Assembly (NCBI GenBank): GCA_014728175.1
Contig: WJMA01000017.1
Coordinates: 1 to 64,000, forward strand
DNA: 64,000 nt
From: Candidatus Fermentibacterota bacterium
GTDB lineage: Bacteria; Fermentibacterota; Fermentibacteria; Fermentibacterales; JCC-6
Reading direction: 5' to 3'
The translations under genes were made by a program, and so were the position numbers. Positions within the stretch are counted from its first letter, which is position 1. Each line of letters opens with the position of its first letter. The notes below the pieces were generated by a model. It was not told the origin of the DNA and made no database searches. It saw only the letters and a list, made by a program, of their open reading frames with translations. Of the stretch, positions 9,403-17,998 are shown in pieces.

Positions 9403-10278
9403 ATGAGCCTTTTGCCGATGCTAATGCGGGAGATCAAGCTTAACCTCAGGGGAAAGATGTGGTCCCTTTTGGCAGCGCTTCTGATGACGGCGCTGTCGTT
9501 CGTGGTCTTCGACGTCTTTCTGGTGGTTACCCATAACCTGGGACGGATGCTCCAACGGGAGAGGGAGGCCATCGGCATAGAGGCCTTTCTGGGGGAGGAC
9601 GTCGACGAGGCCACCGCCCGGCGGACGGCTGATACCATCACCCGCATAGAGGGAGTGAGGTCGGTGTACTACGTGTCTCCGGTCGAGGCGGAGGCCACGT
9701 TCCGCTCGGAGCTGCCCGGTCAGGAGAATCTTCTGGACCTGCTGGGTGACCGCTACCAGCTACCCGCGTCGCTTCAGATATCCCTGAACGAAGATTCCAG
9801 GGAGCCTGAGGACGTAGAGCGCATCGCACGCACCGTCACCGGAATGGACGGTTTCATAGACGTGGTCTACGGGGAAAGGTATCTGTCCGAGCTCTCCGGA
9901 ACCATGGGAGCACTGAAGCGTTTGGACCTTTTCGTGGGCCTGGTTCTGGTGGTAAGCATCTCCCTGCTGGTGGCCAACACGGTAAGGATGGCCGTGTTCA
10001 GGCGTGTTCTTACCGTACGGATATTGAGTATAATCGGTGCACCGGGTTGGTACCTTCAGCTTCCCTTCCTGGTCGAAGGCTTCCTGATGGGGTTCATCGG
10101 CTCTGCGGCCGGATTGGTCTTCACCGCCGTAGCGTCGGCCATCCTCCGGCCCAGCATCCCGCACGAGTTCCTGCCGGGAGAGATGGTGACGGGAGTAATG
10201 ATCCTGGGGAGCCTCATAGGGGTTGCCGGCAGCTGGACGGGTCTGAGGGCGGCCATTCCCGGGCATTGGAAGAGGTAA
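9403..10278 (+). CDS. ftsX: Cell division protein FtsX
   Basis: The 291-residue protein has the FtsX layout: a cytoplasmic stretch, a first membrane helix at about 25-45 (LAALLMTALSFVVFDVFLV), an external domain to about 170 with the VYYVSPVEAEATFR and LPASLQISLN segments, then three C-terminal membrane helices ending in a FtsX/MacB-like permease domain (GFLMGFIGSAAGLVF). It forms the membrane half of FtsEX, which controls septal peptidoglycan hydrolases. It starts three bases after ftsE, so the pair is translated as a unit. Confidence 0.94.
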   Translation: MSLLPMLMREIKLNLRGKMWSLLAALLMTALSFVVFDVFLVVTHNLGRMLQREREAIGIEAFLGEDVDEATARRTADTITRIEGVRSVYYVSPVEAEATFRSELPGQENLLDLLGDRYQLPASLQISLNEDSREPEDVERIARTVTGMDGFIDVVYGERYLSELSGTMGALKRLDLFVGLVLVVSISLLVANTVRMAVFRRVLTVRILSIIGAPGWYLQLPFLVEGFLMGFIGSAAGLVFTAVASAILRPSIPHEFLPGEMVTGVMILGSLIGVAGSWTGLRAAIPGHWKR

Positions 10279-10307
10279 TCGGTATCGATGGATGATTGGA
10301 CGTACGT

Positions 10308-10727
10308 ATGAGATTAGTAGTGTTTTCGCTCGTATTGGTGCTGGCTGCGACCTCCGGAGCACAGGAGGACTCCGGGCGGCCCCAGGGCACTCAGACCACC
10401 GAGTCGGCTCAGGCGGAGGGCTCCACCGAGGAGGGACAGGCTCCGGTATGTCCCACCGGAGGCATCGGGGGAATACTCCCCATAGTCGCGATGGTGGCCA
10501 TCTTCTACTTCCTCATAATCAGGCCTCAACAGAAGCAGCAGAAGAAGCTGAAGGAGATGAGGTCCAACCTCAAGAAGGGAGACAGCGTAGTCTCTTCGGG
10601 CGGTATCTACGGGGTCGTAACCAACGACAAGGGCAAAAAGATGACCGTCCGGATAGCCGACGGGGTAAAAGTGGAGGTAGACCGCGACACCCTCAACAAG
10701 GTATCCGAGGAAGAGGGTCAGGAGTAG
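10308..10727 (+). CDS. yajC: Preprotein translocase subunit YajC with an added N-terminal signal-like segment
   Basis: The C-terminal 85 residues are a typical YajC: one membrane helix (ILPIVAMVAIFYFLIIRPQQKQQKK) followed by a small basic domain (LKKGDSVVSSGGIYGVV). YajC joins SecDF-YidC at the inner membrane. Ahead of it lie a hydrophobic signal-like segment (MRLVVFSLVLVLAATSGA) and a linker of about 30 polar residues rich in Q, E, G and T. Most YajC proteins begin right at the membrane helix. ATG 10308 is preferred; TTG 10296 is in frame, and neither has a strong ribosome site. It sits between ftsX and def instead of beside secDF. Confidence 0.88.
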   Translation: MRLVVFSLVLVLAATSGAQEDSGRPQGTQTTESAQAEGSTEEGQAPVCPTGGIGGILPIVAMVAIFYFLIIRPQQKQQKKLKEMRSNLKKGDSVVSSGGIYGVVTNDKGKKMTVRIADGVKVEVDRDTLNKVSEEEGQE

Positions 10728-10730
10728 GCG

Positions 10731-11258
10731 GTGCCGTACCAGCTTCAGCTACTGGGGTCTCCGGTCCTGAGGAAAAAGACCGAGCCCCTGGATCTCCGGG
10801 AGGACCGCGGGGAGATCGAAAGGTTCCTTCCGGCCATGCGGGACATACTCCACCGGCGGGAGGGCATAGGTCTGGCCGGCCCCCAGGCCAACGCCTCTCT
10901 GAGGGTATTCTTACTGGACGCGGACAGGCTGCCGGTCGAAGGTCATGGGGTCTTTATAAACCCGGAGGTGAGCAGCTCCGGACGGGAGGTTTACGAGGAG
11001 GAAGGCTGCCTGAGCATCCCCGGCATTTTCGAGAGGGTCAAAAGACGTGAATGCTCGCACGTGGAAGCGTACGACGAGAGGGGCGAGCTGTTCTCGGTGG
11101 ATCTCCGGGGGCTGGCCGCCAGAGCCGCCCAGCACGAGTTCGACCATCTGGAGGGCGTTCTTTTCATCGATCATCTCAGTCCCATTATCAAAAGGATGCT
11201 GCGCAAGAAGCTCAGAGAGATCAGGGCCGAGGCGGAGAAGCTGGGCCAGGTCGGCTGA
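10731..11258 (+). CDS. def: Peptide deformylase
   Basis: The 175-residue protein carries the three deformylase motifs: GIGLAGPQ (near 44), EEGCLSIP (near 90, with the metal-binding Cys) and QHEFDHLEG (near 133, two metal-binding His and the catalytic Glu). It removes the formyl group from new polypeptides in the cytoplasm. It begins with GTG three bases after yajC. fmt, which adds the formyl group to initiator tRNA, follows after eight bases, the usual def-fmt pairing. Confidence 0.95.
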   Translation: MPYQLQLLGSPVLRKKTEPLDLREDRGEIERFLPAMRDILHRREGIGLAGPQANASLRVFLLDADRLPVEGHGVFINPEVSSSGREVYEEEGCLSIPGIFERVKRRECSHVEAYDERGELFSVDLRGLAARAAQHEFDHLEGVLFIDHLSPIIKRMLRKKLREIRAEAEKLGQVG

Positions 11259-11266
11259 TCGTGGCC

Positions 11267-12202
11267 ATGCGAACAGTTTTCCTGGGTACGTCCGAGTTTG
11301 CGCTGCCGATCCTCAGAGAGCTCGATGCATCCAGCCATATCGATCTGCGGCTGGTTCTCAGCCGGCCCTCAAAACCTTCGGGAAGAGGGCTGGAGCCTAC
11401 CGATCCCCCGGTCGCCATTGAGGCGAAGAGCCTGGGCATAGACCTGGCCCAACCCAGAAAGCCCGGCGAGGCCTCGATCCTGGATCGTCTACGAAGGCTC
11501 TCCCCCCGGTTGATGGTCTGTGCCGCGTACGGTGCCTACATGCCGGAGAGCCTGATCGGTATGGCTTCCCTTGGAGTGGTGAACGTCCACCCGTCGCTTC
11601 TGCCGGCCTACAGGGGTGCCGCTCCCGTAGCCAGAGCCATTATGGAAGGAAAGACCGTGACCGGGGTAAGCTTCATGCTCACCGACACCGAGGGTTGGGA
11701 CACCGGTCCGGTGCTGACCAGCTTCTCGCATCCGGTAAACCCCGAGGACACCACGGGCTCCCTTACCGAAAAGCTCTCCCGGCTGGCCGGGCGGAAAGTG
11801 GTGGAGGTCGTAGTGGGTTACGCCGAGGGTGACATCGAACCGGCACCGCAGGAGGGTGAGCCCTCCTACGCCCGGAAGATCGAAAAGAGCGAGACCTGGA
11901 TAGACTGGACCGAGGAGGCCGCCCGGATAGAGCGACTGGTACGGGCCCTCCAGCCCTCACCGGGAGCTAGAACCCGGTACGGAAAAAGGATGCTGAAGGT
12001 CGTGTGCGCCGAGGTGGCGGAGGGAGACTTCGGGAAGCCGGGGACGGTCAGGCTCGTGGGGGAAGGGATAGTAATCGCCTGTGGCCGGAACGGGTTGAGA
12101 CCCCTGGTGGTCCAACCGGAGTCCAGGAAAGCCATCGCGGTGGCGGACTTCGTAAGGGGCTACAGGCCGCGGGACGGGGAAAGATTCGGTGGCCGGCCGT
12201 AG
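11267..12202 (+). CDS. fmt: Methionyl-tRNA formyltransferase
   Basis: The 311-residue protein starts MRTVFLGTSEFALPIL and has the formyl-transfer signature NVHPSLLPAYRGAAPVARAI with the catalytic Asn and His, plus a C-terminal tRNA-binding domain (YARKIEKSETWIDW onward). It formylates Met-tRNA for initiation. The frame is open upstream into def, but homology begins here. GTG 11261 is an alternative start two codons earlier. The end overlaps the DUF116 gene by 14 bases. Confidence 0.95.
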   Translation: MRTVFLGTSEFALPILRELDASSHIDLRLVLSRPSKPSGRGLEPTDPPVAIEAKSLGIDLAQPRKPGEASILDRLRRLSPRLMVCAAYGAYMPESLIGMASLGVVNVHPSLLPAYRGAAPVARAIMEGKTVTGVSFMLTDTEGWDTGPVLTSFSHPVNPEDTTGSLTEKLSRLAGRKVVEVVVGYAEGDIEPAPQEGEPSYARKIEKSETWIDWTEEAARIERLVRALQPSPGARTRYGKRMLKVVCAEVAEGDFGKPGTVRLVGEGIVIACGRNGLRPLVVQPESRKAIAVADFVRGYRPRDGERFGGRP

Positions 12203-12899
12203 CAGGCTGCTTTTCGTGCTGGGTGTGTTCGTCTTCACGTTTCCCTTCGCCGTCTTGCTGTACGTTTTTCTTTCCGCAGTCGGATACGGTACGATGATCT
12301 GCCTTCTGGGGAGCCTGTTACTTGCCGCCCTGACCGTGGCAGCCGCCCTCCTCTCGGCAGGTACCCTCGGTCACGGGGGGCGCCCGCTGTTCTTCTTCTT
12401 TCTGAGGACCTCTTTCTGGGCCCTCAAGATACTGGAGAGACCCCTCCGTTTAAGACCGTTCGACCCGGAGAGAATGGTCGTGGAGATGAACAACGTATTC
12501 ATGGAAAAACACTGGCCGTCGTCCAGGGCCGACGGGATACTGCTGCTGATTCCCCATTGCCTTCAGAACCACGTGTGCACGCACAGGCTGACCTTCGACA
12601 TCGATGCCTGCGAGAGATGCGGCCGCTGCCCGGTCGGTGAGTTGCTGGAGCTGCGAGACCGGTTCGGAGTGAAGATGGCGGTAGCCACGGGAGGAACCGC
12701 CGCCAGGAGAATCCTGAGGGACGTCCGTCCAGACATGGTGGTAGCGGTTGCCTGTCCCCGGGACCTAAGCCTGGGCATCCTGGACGCCCATCCGGTGCCG
12801 GCGTGGGGCCAGCTCAACGAATGGCCGGAGGGTCCGTGCTTCGATACCTGGGTGGATACCGATGAGGTGGCGCGGGGATTGTCCGTCTTCGCTCGCTGA
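12189..12899 (+). CDS. DUF116 family membrane protein
   Basis: The 236-residue protein has two or three N-terminal membrane helices (about 5-60) followed by a cytoplasmic DUF116 domain: IPHCLQNHVCTHRLTFD, the Cys cluster ACERCGRCPVG, and VVAVACPRDLSLGI. The Cys residues suggest a metal or Fe-S site, but the function of DUF116 is unknown. It starts at GTG inside the end of fmt. Def-fmt-DUF116 order is familiar in other bacteria. It is the last gene of the long plus-strand run; the gene on the other strand ends seven bases away, with no obvious hairpin between them. Confidence 0.85.
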   Translation: MAGRSRLLFVLGVFVFTFPFAVLLYVFLSAVGYGTMICLLGSLLLAALTVAAALLSAGTLGHGGRPLFFFFLRTSFWALKILERPLRLRPFDPERMVVEMNNVFMEKHWPSSRADGILLLIPHCLQNHVCTHRLTFDIDACERCGRCPVGELLELRDRFGVKMAVATGGTAARRILRDVRPDMVVAVACPRDLSLGILDAHPVPAWGQLNEWPEGPCFDTWVDTDEVARGLSVFAR

Positions 12900-12906
12900 G
12901 GGTCTG

Positions 12907-14757
12907 CTATTCCTCTCTGACCTCGGTCCTGATGTCGCTCTGCACCTCCGGACCATAGCTGCGAAGCTTGTATCCCTGCTCTCTGAACAGTTTAAGGCAG
13001 GTCTTTACCACAACTTCGTCGAAGAGGGTTTTCGCGTTGAACTCTATCTCTTCCAGGGCCAGACCTATTCCCAGTGACGGCCTGTAAGGGCGATGGGAGG
13101 CCATGGCGTCGACCACGTCCGCCACCGCCAGGATACGGCTCTCCAGAATTATCTGCTCCTCTTCCAGACCGTAGGGATATCCCGAGCCGTCCAACCTTTC
13201 GTGGTGCTGGAGTATCACCTCGGCGACCGGCCAGGGGAAATCTATGGTCTTCAGTATGTCGTATCCGGCCCGGGGATGGCTCCTGATCAGCGTGTACTCC
13301 ATGTCGTTTATGGGGCCCGGCTTGGTCAGTATTTCCGACGGAACGCACATCTTGCCTATGTCGTGAAGCTGTCCCGCGGTACTCAGGCAGTTGATGCTGT
13401 CCTCGGACAGTCCCATTGACTCGGCGATAGCCGCCGCCAACTCTGCCACCTGCCTCTGATGGCCCGCGGTGTAGGGGTCCTTCATGTCCACCATCAGGCT
13501 CATGGCGCTTACCGTGCTATCTATCGTCTTGTTCAGCCTCTCCAGGCTCTCCTCCAGCTGCCCGACCGCCTCCTTGCGGGCCGTTACGTCCATTATCGTA
13601 CCGTCCAGATACTCGTACCAGTTGCCGTTCCCGCCCACCGCCCGGGCGGAGATGGTTCCCCAGAAGGTCGAGCCGTCCTTTCGGCGGAACAGGAACTCCA
13701 TGTCCTGGATCGAGCCCTCCGTGGTTATCTTCTCCACGAATCTCCTTCGAGCCTCCGGATTCGCGTAGAACTCTGCCGGAGAGGTCCGCAGCATATCCTC
13801 CATATTTTTGCATGCGAACATTCTGACCATGGCCGGGTTTGCCTGTATCATCCTTCCCTCGCCCCCGGGAGTGCTTCGGAACACTCCCACCGGGATGTTC
13901 GTGGCCAGGGCGTGGTACTGTTCCTCGCTCCGGCGGGCGGCTCGCTGGTGCTGTTTCTGCTTGGTTATGTCCTCGGTCAGTATTACCACCTTGTCCACGT
14001 TCCCGGATTCGTCCCTGACCGCATAGAATCGCTGCGAGAGCCATCCGGCGCAGCCTTTCTTGGGCTTGGGATCCACCTTGAGCTCGGGGATGTATACCTC
14101 ACCGCCTTGTTGGAAGACTTTTCGGACCCGGGGCCGGTGCTCGTGCAGGTAGGACTCGTTATCGTCCAGGCGCATGAAGCATCCCTTGCCCTCGGCCTCT
14201 TTCGCCACCTCCTCCCCGCTCATCTTCCAGATCTTCTTCCAGGAGTCGTTGGCGAACAGAAGACGGCCCCGGCTGTCTCTGACCGAGATGCCGATCGGCG
14301 CGTTGTCGGCTATGGCCTGTCTGAGTTTCTCGCTCTCGTTGAGGGCCTGTTGGTTGTTGACCTGTTCGGTAACGTCCTGGGAGATTCCCAGTATTCCAGC
14401 GACCCGACCAACGGGGTCGTACATGGGCATCTTGATGGTCTCAGCCCAGGCTTTTCCGCCGTCCGCCCTCTCCACCTGCTGGGTCAGGGAGATGGATGTG
14501 CCGAGCTCCAGGACCTGCCTGTCCGTGCTCTCGAAGAGGGCAGCCTTCTCGGCTCCGATGATCTCGCTGTCCGTTTTTCCCACCAGATCCTGCGGAGACT
14601 CGTAGCCCATGCTTTGGGCGAATTTTATGTTGCAGCCCAGGTAGGCCAGGGACTTGTTCTTCCAGAAGATCTCGTAGGGGAGCTGGTGGAGCACGTGATC
14701 CAACGGGTCCGGACCGGTATCGCCGGGCTCGATATCGGTAGCTTTCCTGTCGGTCAT
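12907..14757 (-). CDS. PAS-PAS-PAS-HD-GYP response protein (putative cyclic-di-GMP phosphodiesterase)
   Basis: The 616-residue soluble protein has three PAS regions (about 15-130, 140-265 and 280-400) followed by an HD-GYP domain. That domain has HD in QLHDIGKMCVPSEIL near 467 and HHERLDGSGYPYGL near 520, which is the HHExxDGxGYP form. HD-GYP domains hydrolyse cyclic-di-GMP; the PAS units probably sense a ligand or redox state. No membrane helix, receiver or kinase domain is seen. GGAGAG lies four bases before the ATG. The start is 37 bases after the stop of pepF on the same strand, so the two probably share the promoter at 16648-16676. Confidence 0.9.
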   Translation of the reverse strand: MTDRKATDIEPGDTGPDPLDHVLHQLPYEIFWKNKSLAYLGCNIKFAQSMGYESPQDLVGKTDSEIIGAEKAALFESTDRQVLELGTSISLTQQVERADGGKAWAETIKMPMYDPVGRVAGILGISQDVTEQVNNQQALNESEKLRQAIADNAPIGISVRDSRGRLLFANDSWKKIWKMSGEEVAKEAEGKGCFMRLDDNESYLHEHRPRVRKVFQQGGEVYIPELKVDPKPKKGCAGWLSQRFYAVRDESGNVDKVVILTEDITKQKQHQRAARRSEEQYHALATNIPVGVFRSTPGGEGRMIQANPAMVRMFACKNMEDMLRTSPAEFYANPEARRRFVEKITTEGSIQDMEFLFRRKDGSTFWGTISARAVGGNGNWYEYLDGTIMDVTARKEAVGQLEESLERLNKTIDSTVSAMSLMVDMKDPYTAGHQRQVAELAAAIAESMGLSEDSINCLSTAGQLHDIGKMCVPSEILTKPGPINDMEYTLIRSHPRAGYDILKTIDFPWPVAEVILQHHERLDGSGYPYGLEEEQIILESRILAVADVVDAMASHRPYRPSLGIGLALEEIEFNAKTLFDEVVVKTCLKLFREQGYKLRSYGPEVQSDIRTEVREE

Positions 14758-14794
14758 TGCTCTCTCCGGAATCGTGAACCGGTCAGTAGTTCCA

Positions 14795-16594
14795 TCAGGT
14801 CAACAGGTCCTCCAGCTCGGACACCACCTCGTCCATCTTACCCATCGCCGCTCTAACCGTATCGGGTCTGGTAAGCTCCACCCCCGCCTGGCCGAGGAGC
14901 TCCAGGGGTGGCTTGGAGCAGCCGGAGGACAGCAGCTCGAGGTAACTCTCCGGCGTTTCCGAGCCACCGGAAAGGATCATCTGCGACATGTGCACCGCGG
15001 AAGCCATGCCGGTGGCGTACTTGTACGTGTAGAAGTTGTAGTAGAGGTGTGGTATCCTCCCCCATTCGGTGGATATCATCCTGTCCGTCTCGTCGTAGGC
15101 GAACGTATCGCCCCGGTACTTCTCGATCAGCTTCATGTAAATATCGCCCACGTAGTTACTGGTCAGGCCCGCTCCGGACTCCACCCTTTCGTAGAGCATC
15201 CGTTCCAGCTCGGTGAACATTACCTGCCTGAATACGGTCCCTCGGAAGTCACCCACCAGATGGTCCAGCAGGTAGGCCTTCGTCTGCTCGGGTGAGGACT
15301 TCAGCAGATGGTCCAGAAGCAGCATCTCGTTGGTCGTGGATGCCACCTCCGCCACCAGTATCCTGTAATCCGAGGTGTGGTACGGCTGGGCGCGGTTGGA
15401 CAGCAGGGTGTGCATTGAATGGCCCAGCTCGTGGGCTAGGGTGAAAACCGAGCGGAGGGTGCCCGTGAAATTGTGCAGGATGTAGGGCGGCGAGTCGTAG
15501 CAACCGTCGGAGTAGGCACCCGATCTCTTGCCCCGATTCTCGTACTTGTCTATCCAGCCTCCCCGCAGTCCTTCTCCGGCCAGCTCCACGTACTCCTCGC
15601 CCAGGGGAGCCAGGGCCTCCAGTACGAGCTCCAGGGCCTCTTCGAAGCTGTAGCTGTTCTTCGGGGGTCTTACCAGGGGTACGTATAGATCGTACATCGC
15701 CAGCCGTTTCAGCCCCATTATCCTGCGGCGAAGGCCGTAGTATCTGTGTAGAACGGGAAGATGCTCGGTGGTGGTCTCGATCAGGGTATCCAGCAACTCC
15801 ACCGGGACCCTGTCCCCGAAGAGTGACGCATGCAGAGCGCTGTCGAAGCCCCTGGCCCTGGCGTAGAAGACCGCGGATCTTACATGGCCGTCCAGGAGCG
15901 AGGCCATGGTGTTCAGGTTTCCGGAAAGCTCTCCGTAGTAGCCCCGGAACACCCTTTCCCTCTGCTGCCGGCTCTCGCTCTCCAGCAGGCTGACCAGGTT
16001 GGCGTTGGTCAGCTTCGCTCGACCGTCCTCCAGCTCGATCTCGGGCAGTCTTTGGGACATGTCGACGTTGGAGAGCTTGCCGAAGCTGTTGTGAAAGCCC
16101 CGGGTGGCCTCTCGGCTCATGGCCAGCAGCTTCTCCTCGTCGGCGGACAGTATATGGGCCTTGAACCGAAGTTGCTCCTCCAGCCACGTGCGGTAAGGCT
16201 TAAGCGCATCGCTATCCATCCAGCTTCTCATGACCTCGTCCGGTAGGGCCATAACCTCCGGCAGGAAGAACGATCTCGCCGAAGCCAGCTTGGCCGCGCT
16301 GGCCGCCTGCCTGGCCACCATGTCCGAGGCCATGGGATCGGAGAGGTCCTGGTCGGACCTCAAACTGGCGTAGGTTCTGACCTTGTCTGCGAGGCGGAGC
16401 TGATCCAGGAGCTCCCGGATTGCCGAGCCGAGGGTCTCCGGAGACTCGTCAAGGCGGCCCTTCCATCGTACGATCCTGTCGGGAAACTCCTTTAATCGAG
16501 CCAGGTCCCGTTCCCAGTCCTCCTGAGAGGCGTAAAGATCGGACAGATCCCAGCGGTCCTCCGCTGGAACCTCAGACCGCTCTCTGGGCTTCAT
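14795..16594 (-). CDS. pepF: Oligoendopeptidase F (M3 family)
   Basis: The 599-residue protein matches PepF: an N-terminal helical region (WDLSDLYASQEDWERDL near the start) and a C-terminal M3 catalytic domain with LAHELGHSMHTLLS near 388, whose HExxH binds zinc, and a downstream Glu in VAEVASTTNEMLL. PepF cuts short peptides in the cytoplasm. ATG 16594 was chosen because GAGGAGG lies nine bases upstream; a GTG two codons earlier is only three bases from that site. It is the first gene of a two-gene operon with the HD-GYP protein. Confidence 0.95.
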   Translation of the reverse strand: MKPRERSEVPAEDRWDLSDLYASQEDWERDLARLKEFPDRIVRWKGRLDESPETLGSAIRELLDQLRLADKVRTYASLRSDQDLSDPMASDMVARQAASAAKLASARSFFLPEVMALPDEVMRSWMDSDALKPYRTWLEEQLRFKAHILSADEEKLLAMSREATRGFHNSFGKLSNVDMSQRLPEIELEDGRAKLTNANLVSLLESESRQQRERVFRGYYGELSGNLNTMASLLDGHVRSAVFYARARGFDSALHASLFGDRVPVELLDTLIETTTEHLPVLHRYYGLRRRIMGLKRLAMYDLYVPLVRPPKNSYSFEEALELVLEALAPLGEEYVELAGEGLRGGWIDKYENRGKRSGAYSDGCYDSPPYILHNFTGTLRSVFTLAHELGHSMHTLLSNRAQPYHTSDYRILVAEVASTTNEMLLLDHLLKSSPEQTKAYLLDHLVGDFRGTVFRQVMFTELERMLYERVESGAGLTSNYVGDIYMKLIEKYRGDTFAYDETDRMISTEWGRIPHLYYNFYTYKYATGMASAVHMSQMILSGGSETPESYLELLSSGCSKPPLELLGQAGVELTRPDTVRAAMGKMDEVVSELEDLLT

Positions 16595-16647
16595 GGCCAC
16601 GCGCCTCCTCTCATGACCCCGGCTCGCTGTTGAAGTCTGTCTGAATC

Positions 16648-16676
16648 AATATATGCCAGTCCACAGGTCCCCTCAA
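16648..16676 (-). promoter_or_regulatory. Sigma-70-type promoter for pepF and the HD-GYP gene
   Basis: On the minus strand TTGAGG (16676-16671) and TATATT (16653-16648) are separated by exactly 17 bases. The start codon of pepF lies 54 bases downstream. It is among the best consensus promoters in the window. Confidence 0.6.
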
Positions 16677-16767
16677 GGGAATTACTCTCGTTCAAGAATC
16701 ATTGCGGAGAAAGTCCTTCGAGTTGTATCGTTGCGCTTTTAAAGCTCCACGCGGACCGGAAGGGGCC

Positions 16768-17371
16768 ATGCCTAAGACCAGAGAACTCTCGACCGAGCTG
16801 CCGCGCCTGGTAACCGCCGTGGTACTAATGGGGCGGCTTCGGCAGTTTTCAGAGCCCTGCTGCCCGATTTCCTGCCCAACGAGCTGGGTATATCCGGCGA
16901 CGTAAGATGCTCGCTGGAGCTTCCCCGCGAGCTATCGGGCTTTCTGATGGTGCTGGTTCTGGGGATGATGGCCGGCATCGCCTTCCTAGTCCGCAGCCTT
17001 CCGGGATTCGTGCTGTTCATGGTTCTGCTTTCCACCGGACAGAACATGTTCTTTCCGCTGCGGGACGCCATGGCCATGGAACTCAGCGACGGAAAGAGAC
17101 GGGGCACGGTTCTGGGCATAGTAGGCGCCTCCCGGTGTCGATCGGCCTGGTGTCCGGCACCGCGTTCGCATGGCTATGCATGGAGCTCCTGTCCCGGGGA
17201 TACAGCTTCACGTACGCTACGACAGGCCTTCTGTGCCTTACTTCCGCGGTGGTCAGCCTCTTTCTGCCTACCGTAAAGGGGGATTTCGGGCGCGGCGGCG
17301 GGAGGCGTAGCCCTGATAACCCAGGCCACGGTTCAGTTTATGTCCAAAAAGGAGGCTCTCGAACGGGGTAG
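16768..17371 (+). pseudogene. Decayed or frameshifted MFS transporter fragment
   Basis: Three reading frames join into one MFS-like sequence: MPKTRELSTELPRLVTAVVL, then FRALLPDFLPNELGI...LPRELSGFLMVLVLGMM, NMFFPLRDAMAMELSDGKRRG, then VSIGLVSGTAFAWLC...YATTGLLCLTSAVVSLFLP. The PREL and PLRDA patterns resemble a small group of bacterial MFS proteins. The frames change at about 16833 (in a GGGG run) and about 17132 (in a CCC run); one extra G and one extra C would restore a single frame of about 200 codons. Even then it is half the usual MFS length, so a large internal deletion is also likely. It lies just upstream of the XRE regulator. Confidence 0.6.
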
Positions 17372-17411
17372 CAGGTACTAAATCCATCATTTTCCGGTGT
17401 GTAGTTTGTAC

Positions 17412-17440
17412 TTGACAAAATACACCCCTGTATCTAGTCT
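17412..17440 (+). promoter_or_regulatory. Promoter of the XRE-family regulator gene
   Basis: A perfect TTGACA (17412-17417) is followed after 17 bases by TAGTCT (17435-17440), 45 bases before the TTG start. The CTAGTCTAG stretch around the -10 box is partly palindromic and could be an operator for the regulator itself; that is inference. Confidence 0.5.
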
Positions 17441-17484
17441 AGTTCTATCGGAAATTGGTTTTATTCCGGTGGCTGGAGGACTTC

Positions 17485-17907
17485 TTGGCTTCCGATGAGC
17501 AGAGGTTCGGAGAGATAGTGAGAGAGCTCAGGAAGAAGAAGGGAATAAGCCTTCGGAAGTTCTCCGCGGTGATAGGCGTCAGCCCCGCATACCTCTCCAA
17601 GATAGAGAGGGACGAGTTCGCCCCTCCGGCGGAGGAGAAGGTAAGGGCCATCGCCGAGCAGCTCAACCAGGATCCTGACGAGCTCCTGGCTCTGGCCGGG
17701 AGGATCTCATCCGATCTTCCGGAGATAATAATGCAGCATCCCAGGGAGTTCGCTACGCTGCTTCGCACCTTGGACGGCGCCAGCAGGGAGGAGCTGAGGC
17801 GTTTTGTCAGGTCGGTGGGCCGCTCGATGAGAAGGATGGAGAGGGAGGAGGAAGCGGAGGAGGAGGAGCCGGAGGAGCTACCCGATCTCTGGCACCAGGA
17901 AGAGTAA
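17485..17907 (+). CDS. XRE-family helix-turn-helix regulator with acidic tail
   Basis: The 140-residue protein has an HTH domain at about 8-62 (FGEIVRELRKKKGISLRKFSAVIGVSPAYLSKIERDE), a helical middle (LLRTLDGASREELRRFVRSVGR) and a C-terminus of almost only Glu, Pro and Ala. It should bind DNA as a dimer and repress or activate a nearby promoter, possibly its own. TTG 17485 is preferred because GGAGG lies five bases before it; an upstream in-frame TTG at 17455 has no such site. A strong hairpin terminator follows the gene. Confidence 0.85.
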   Translation: MASDEQRFGEIVRELRKKKGISLRKFSAVIGVSPAYLSKIERDEFAPPAEEKVRAIAEQLNQDPDELLALAGRISSDLPEIIMQHPREFATLLRTLDGASREELRRFVRSVGRSMRRMEREEEAEEEEPEELPDLWHQEE

Positions 17908-17950
17908 TCCGCCCGCGCTGTTCGGCATCTCTGCACGGTGCGACACTGAA

Positions 17951-17981
17951 AGAGGGCCCGGTACGGAAGGACGGGCCCTCT
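17951..17981. terminator. Bidirectional hairpin terminator
   Basis: AGAGGGCCCG (17951-17960) and CGGGCCCTCT (17972-17981) form a perfect 10-base-pair stem with an 11-base loop, followed by TTCTC. It lies between two converging genes and could serve both. Confidence 0.7.
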
Positions 17982-17998
17982 TTCTCGACTAACGCCGG

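Noticed and set aside
11051-11266. Longer start for fmt
   Set aside because: The 72 extra codons lie inside def in another phase; formyltransferase homology begins at the ATG 11267.
13459-14856. 465-codon plus-strand frame opposite the HD-GYP gene
   Set aside because: It is antisense to a gene with clear domains; composition is of a GC-rich shadow frame (many Arg, Gly, Leu, His) and it has no motif.
16702-16905. Separate 67-codon protein upstream of the MFS remnant
   Set aside because: Only its part from 16768 fits the MFS sequence, and that continues in another frame; the rest is not protein-like.
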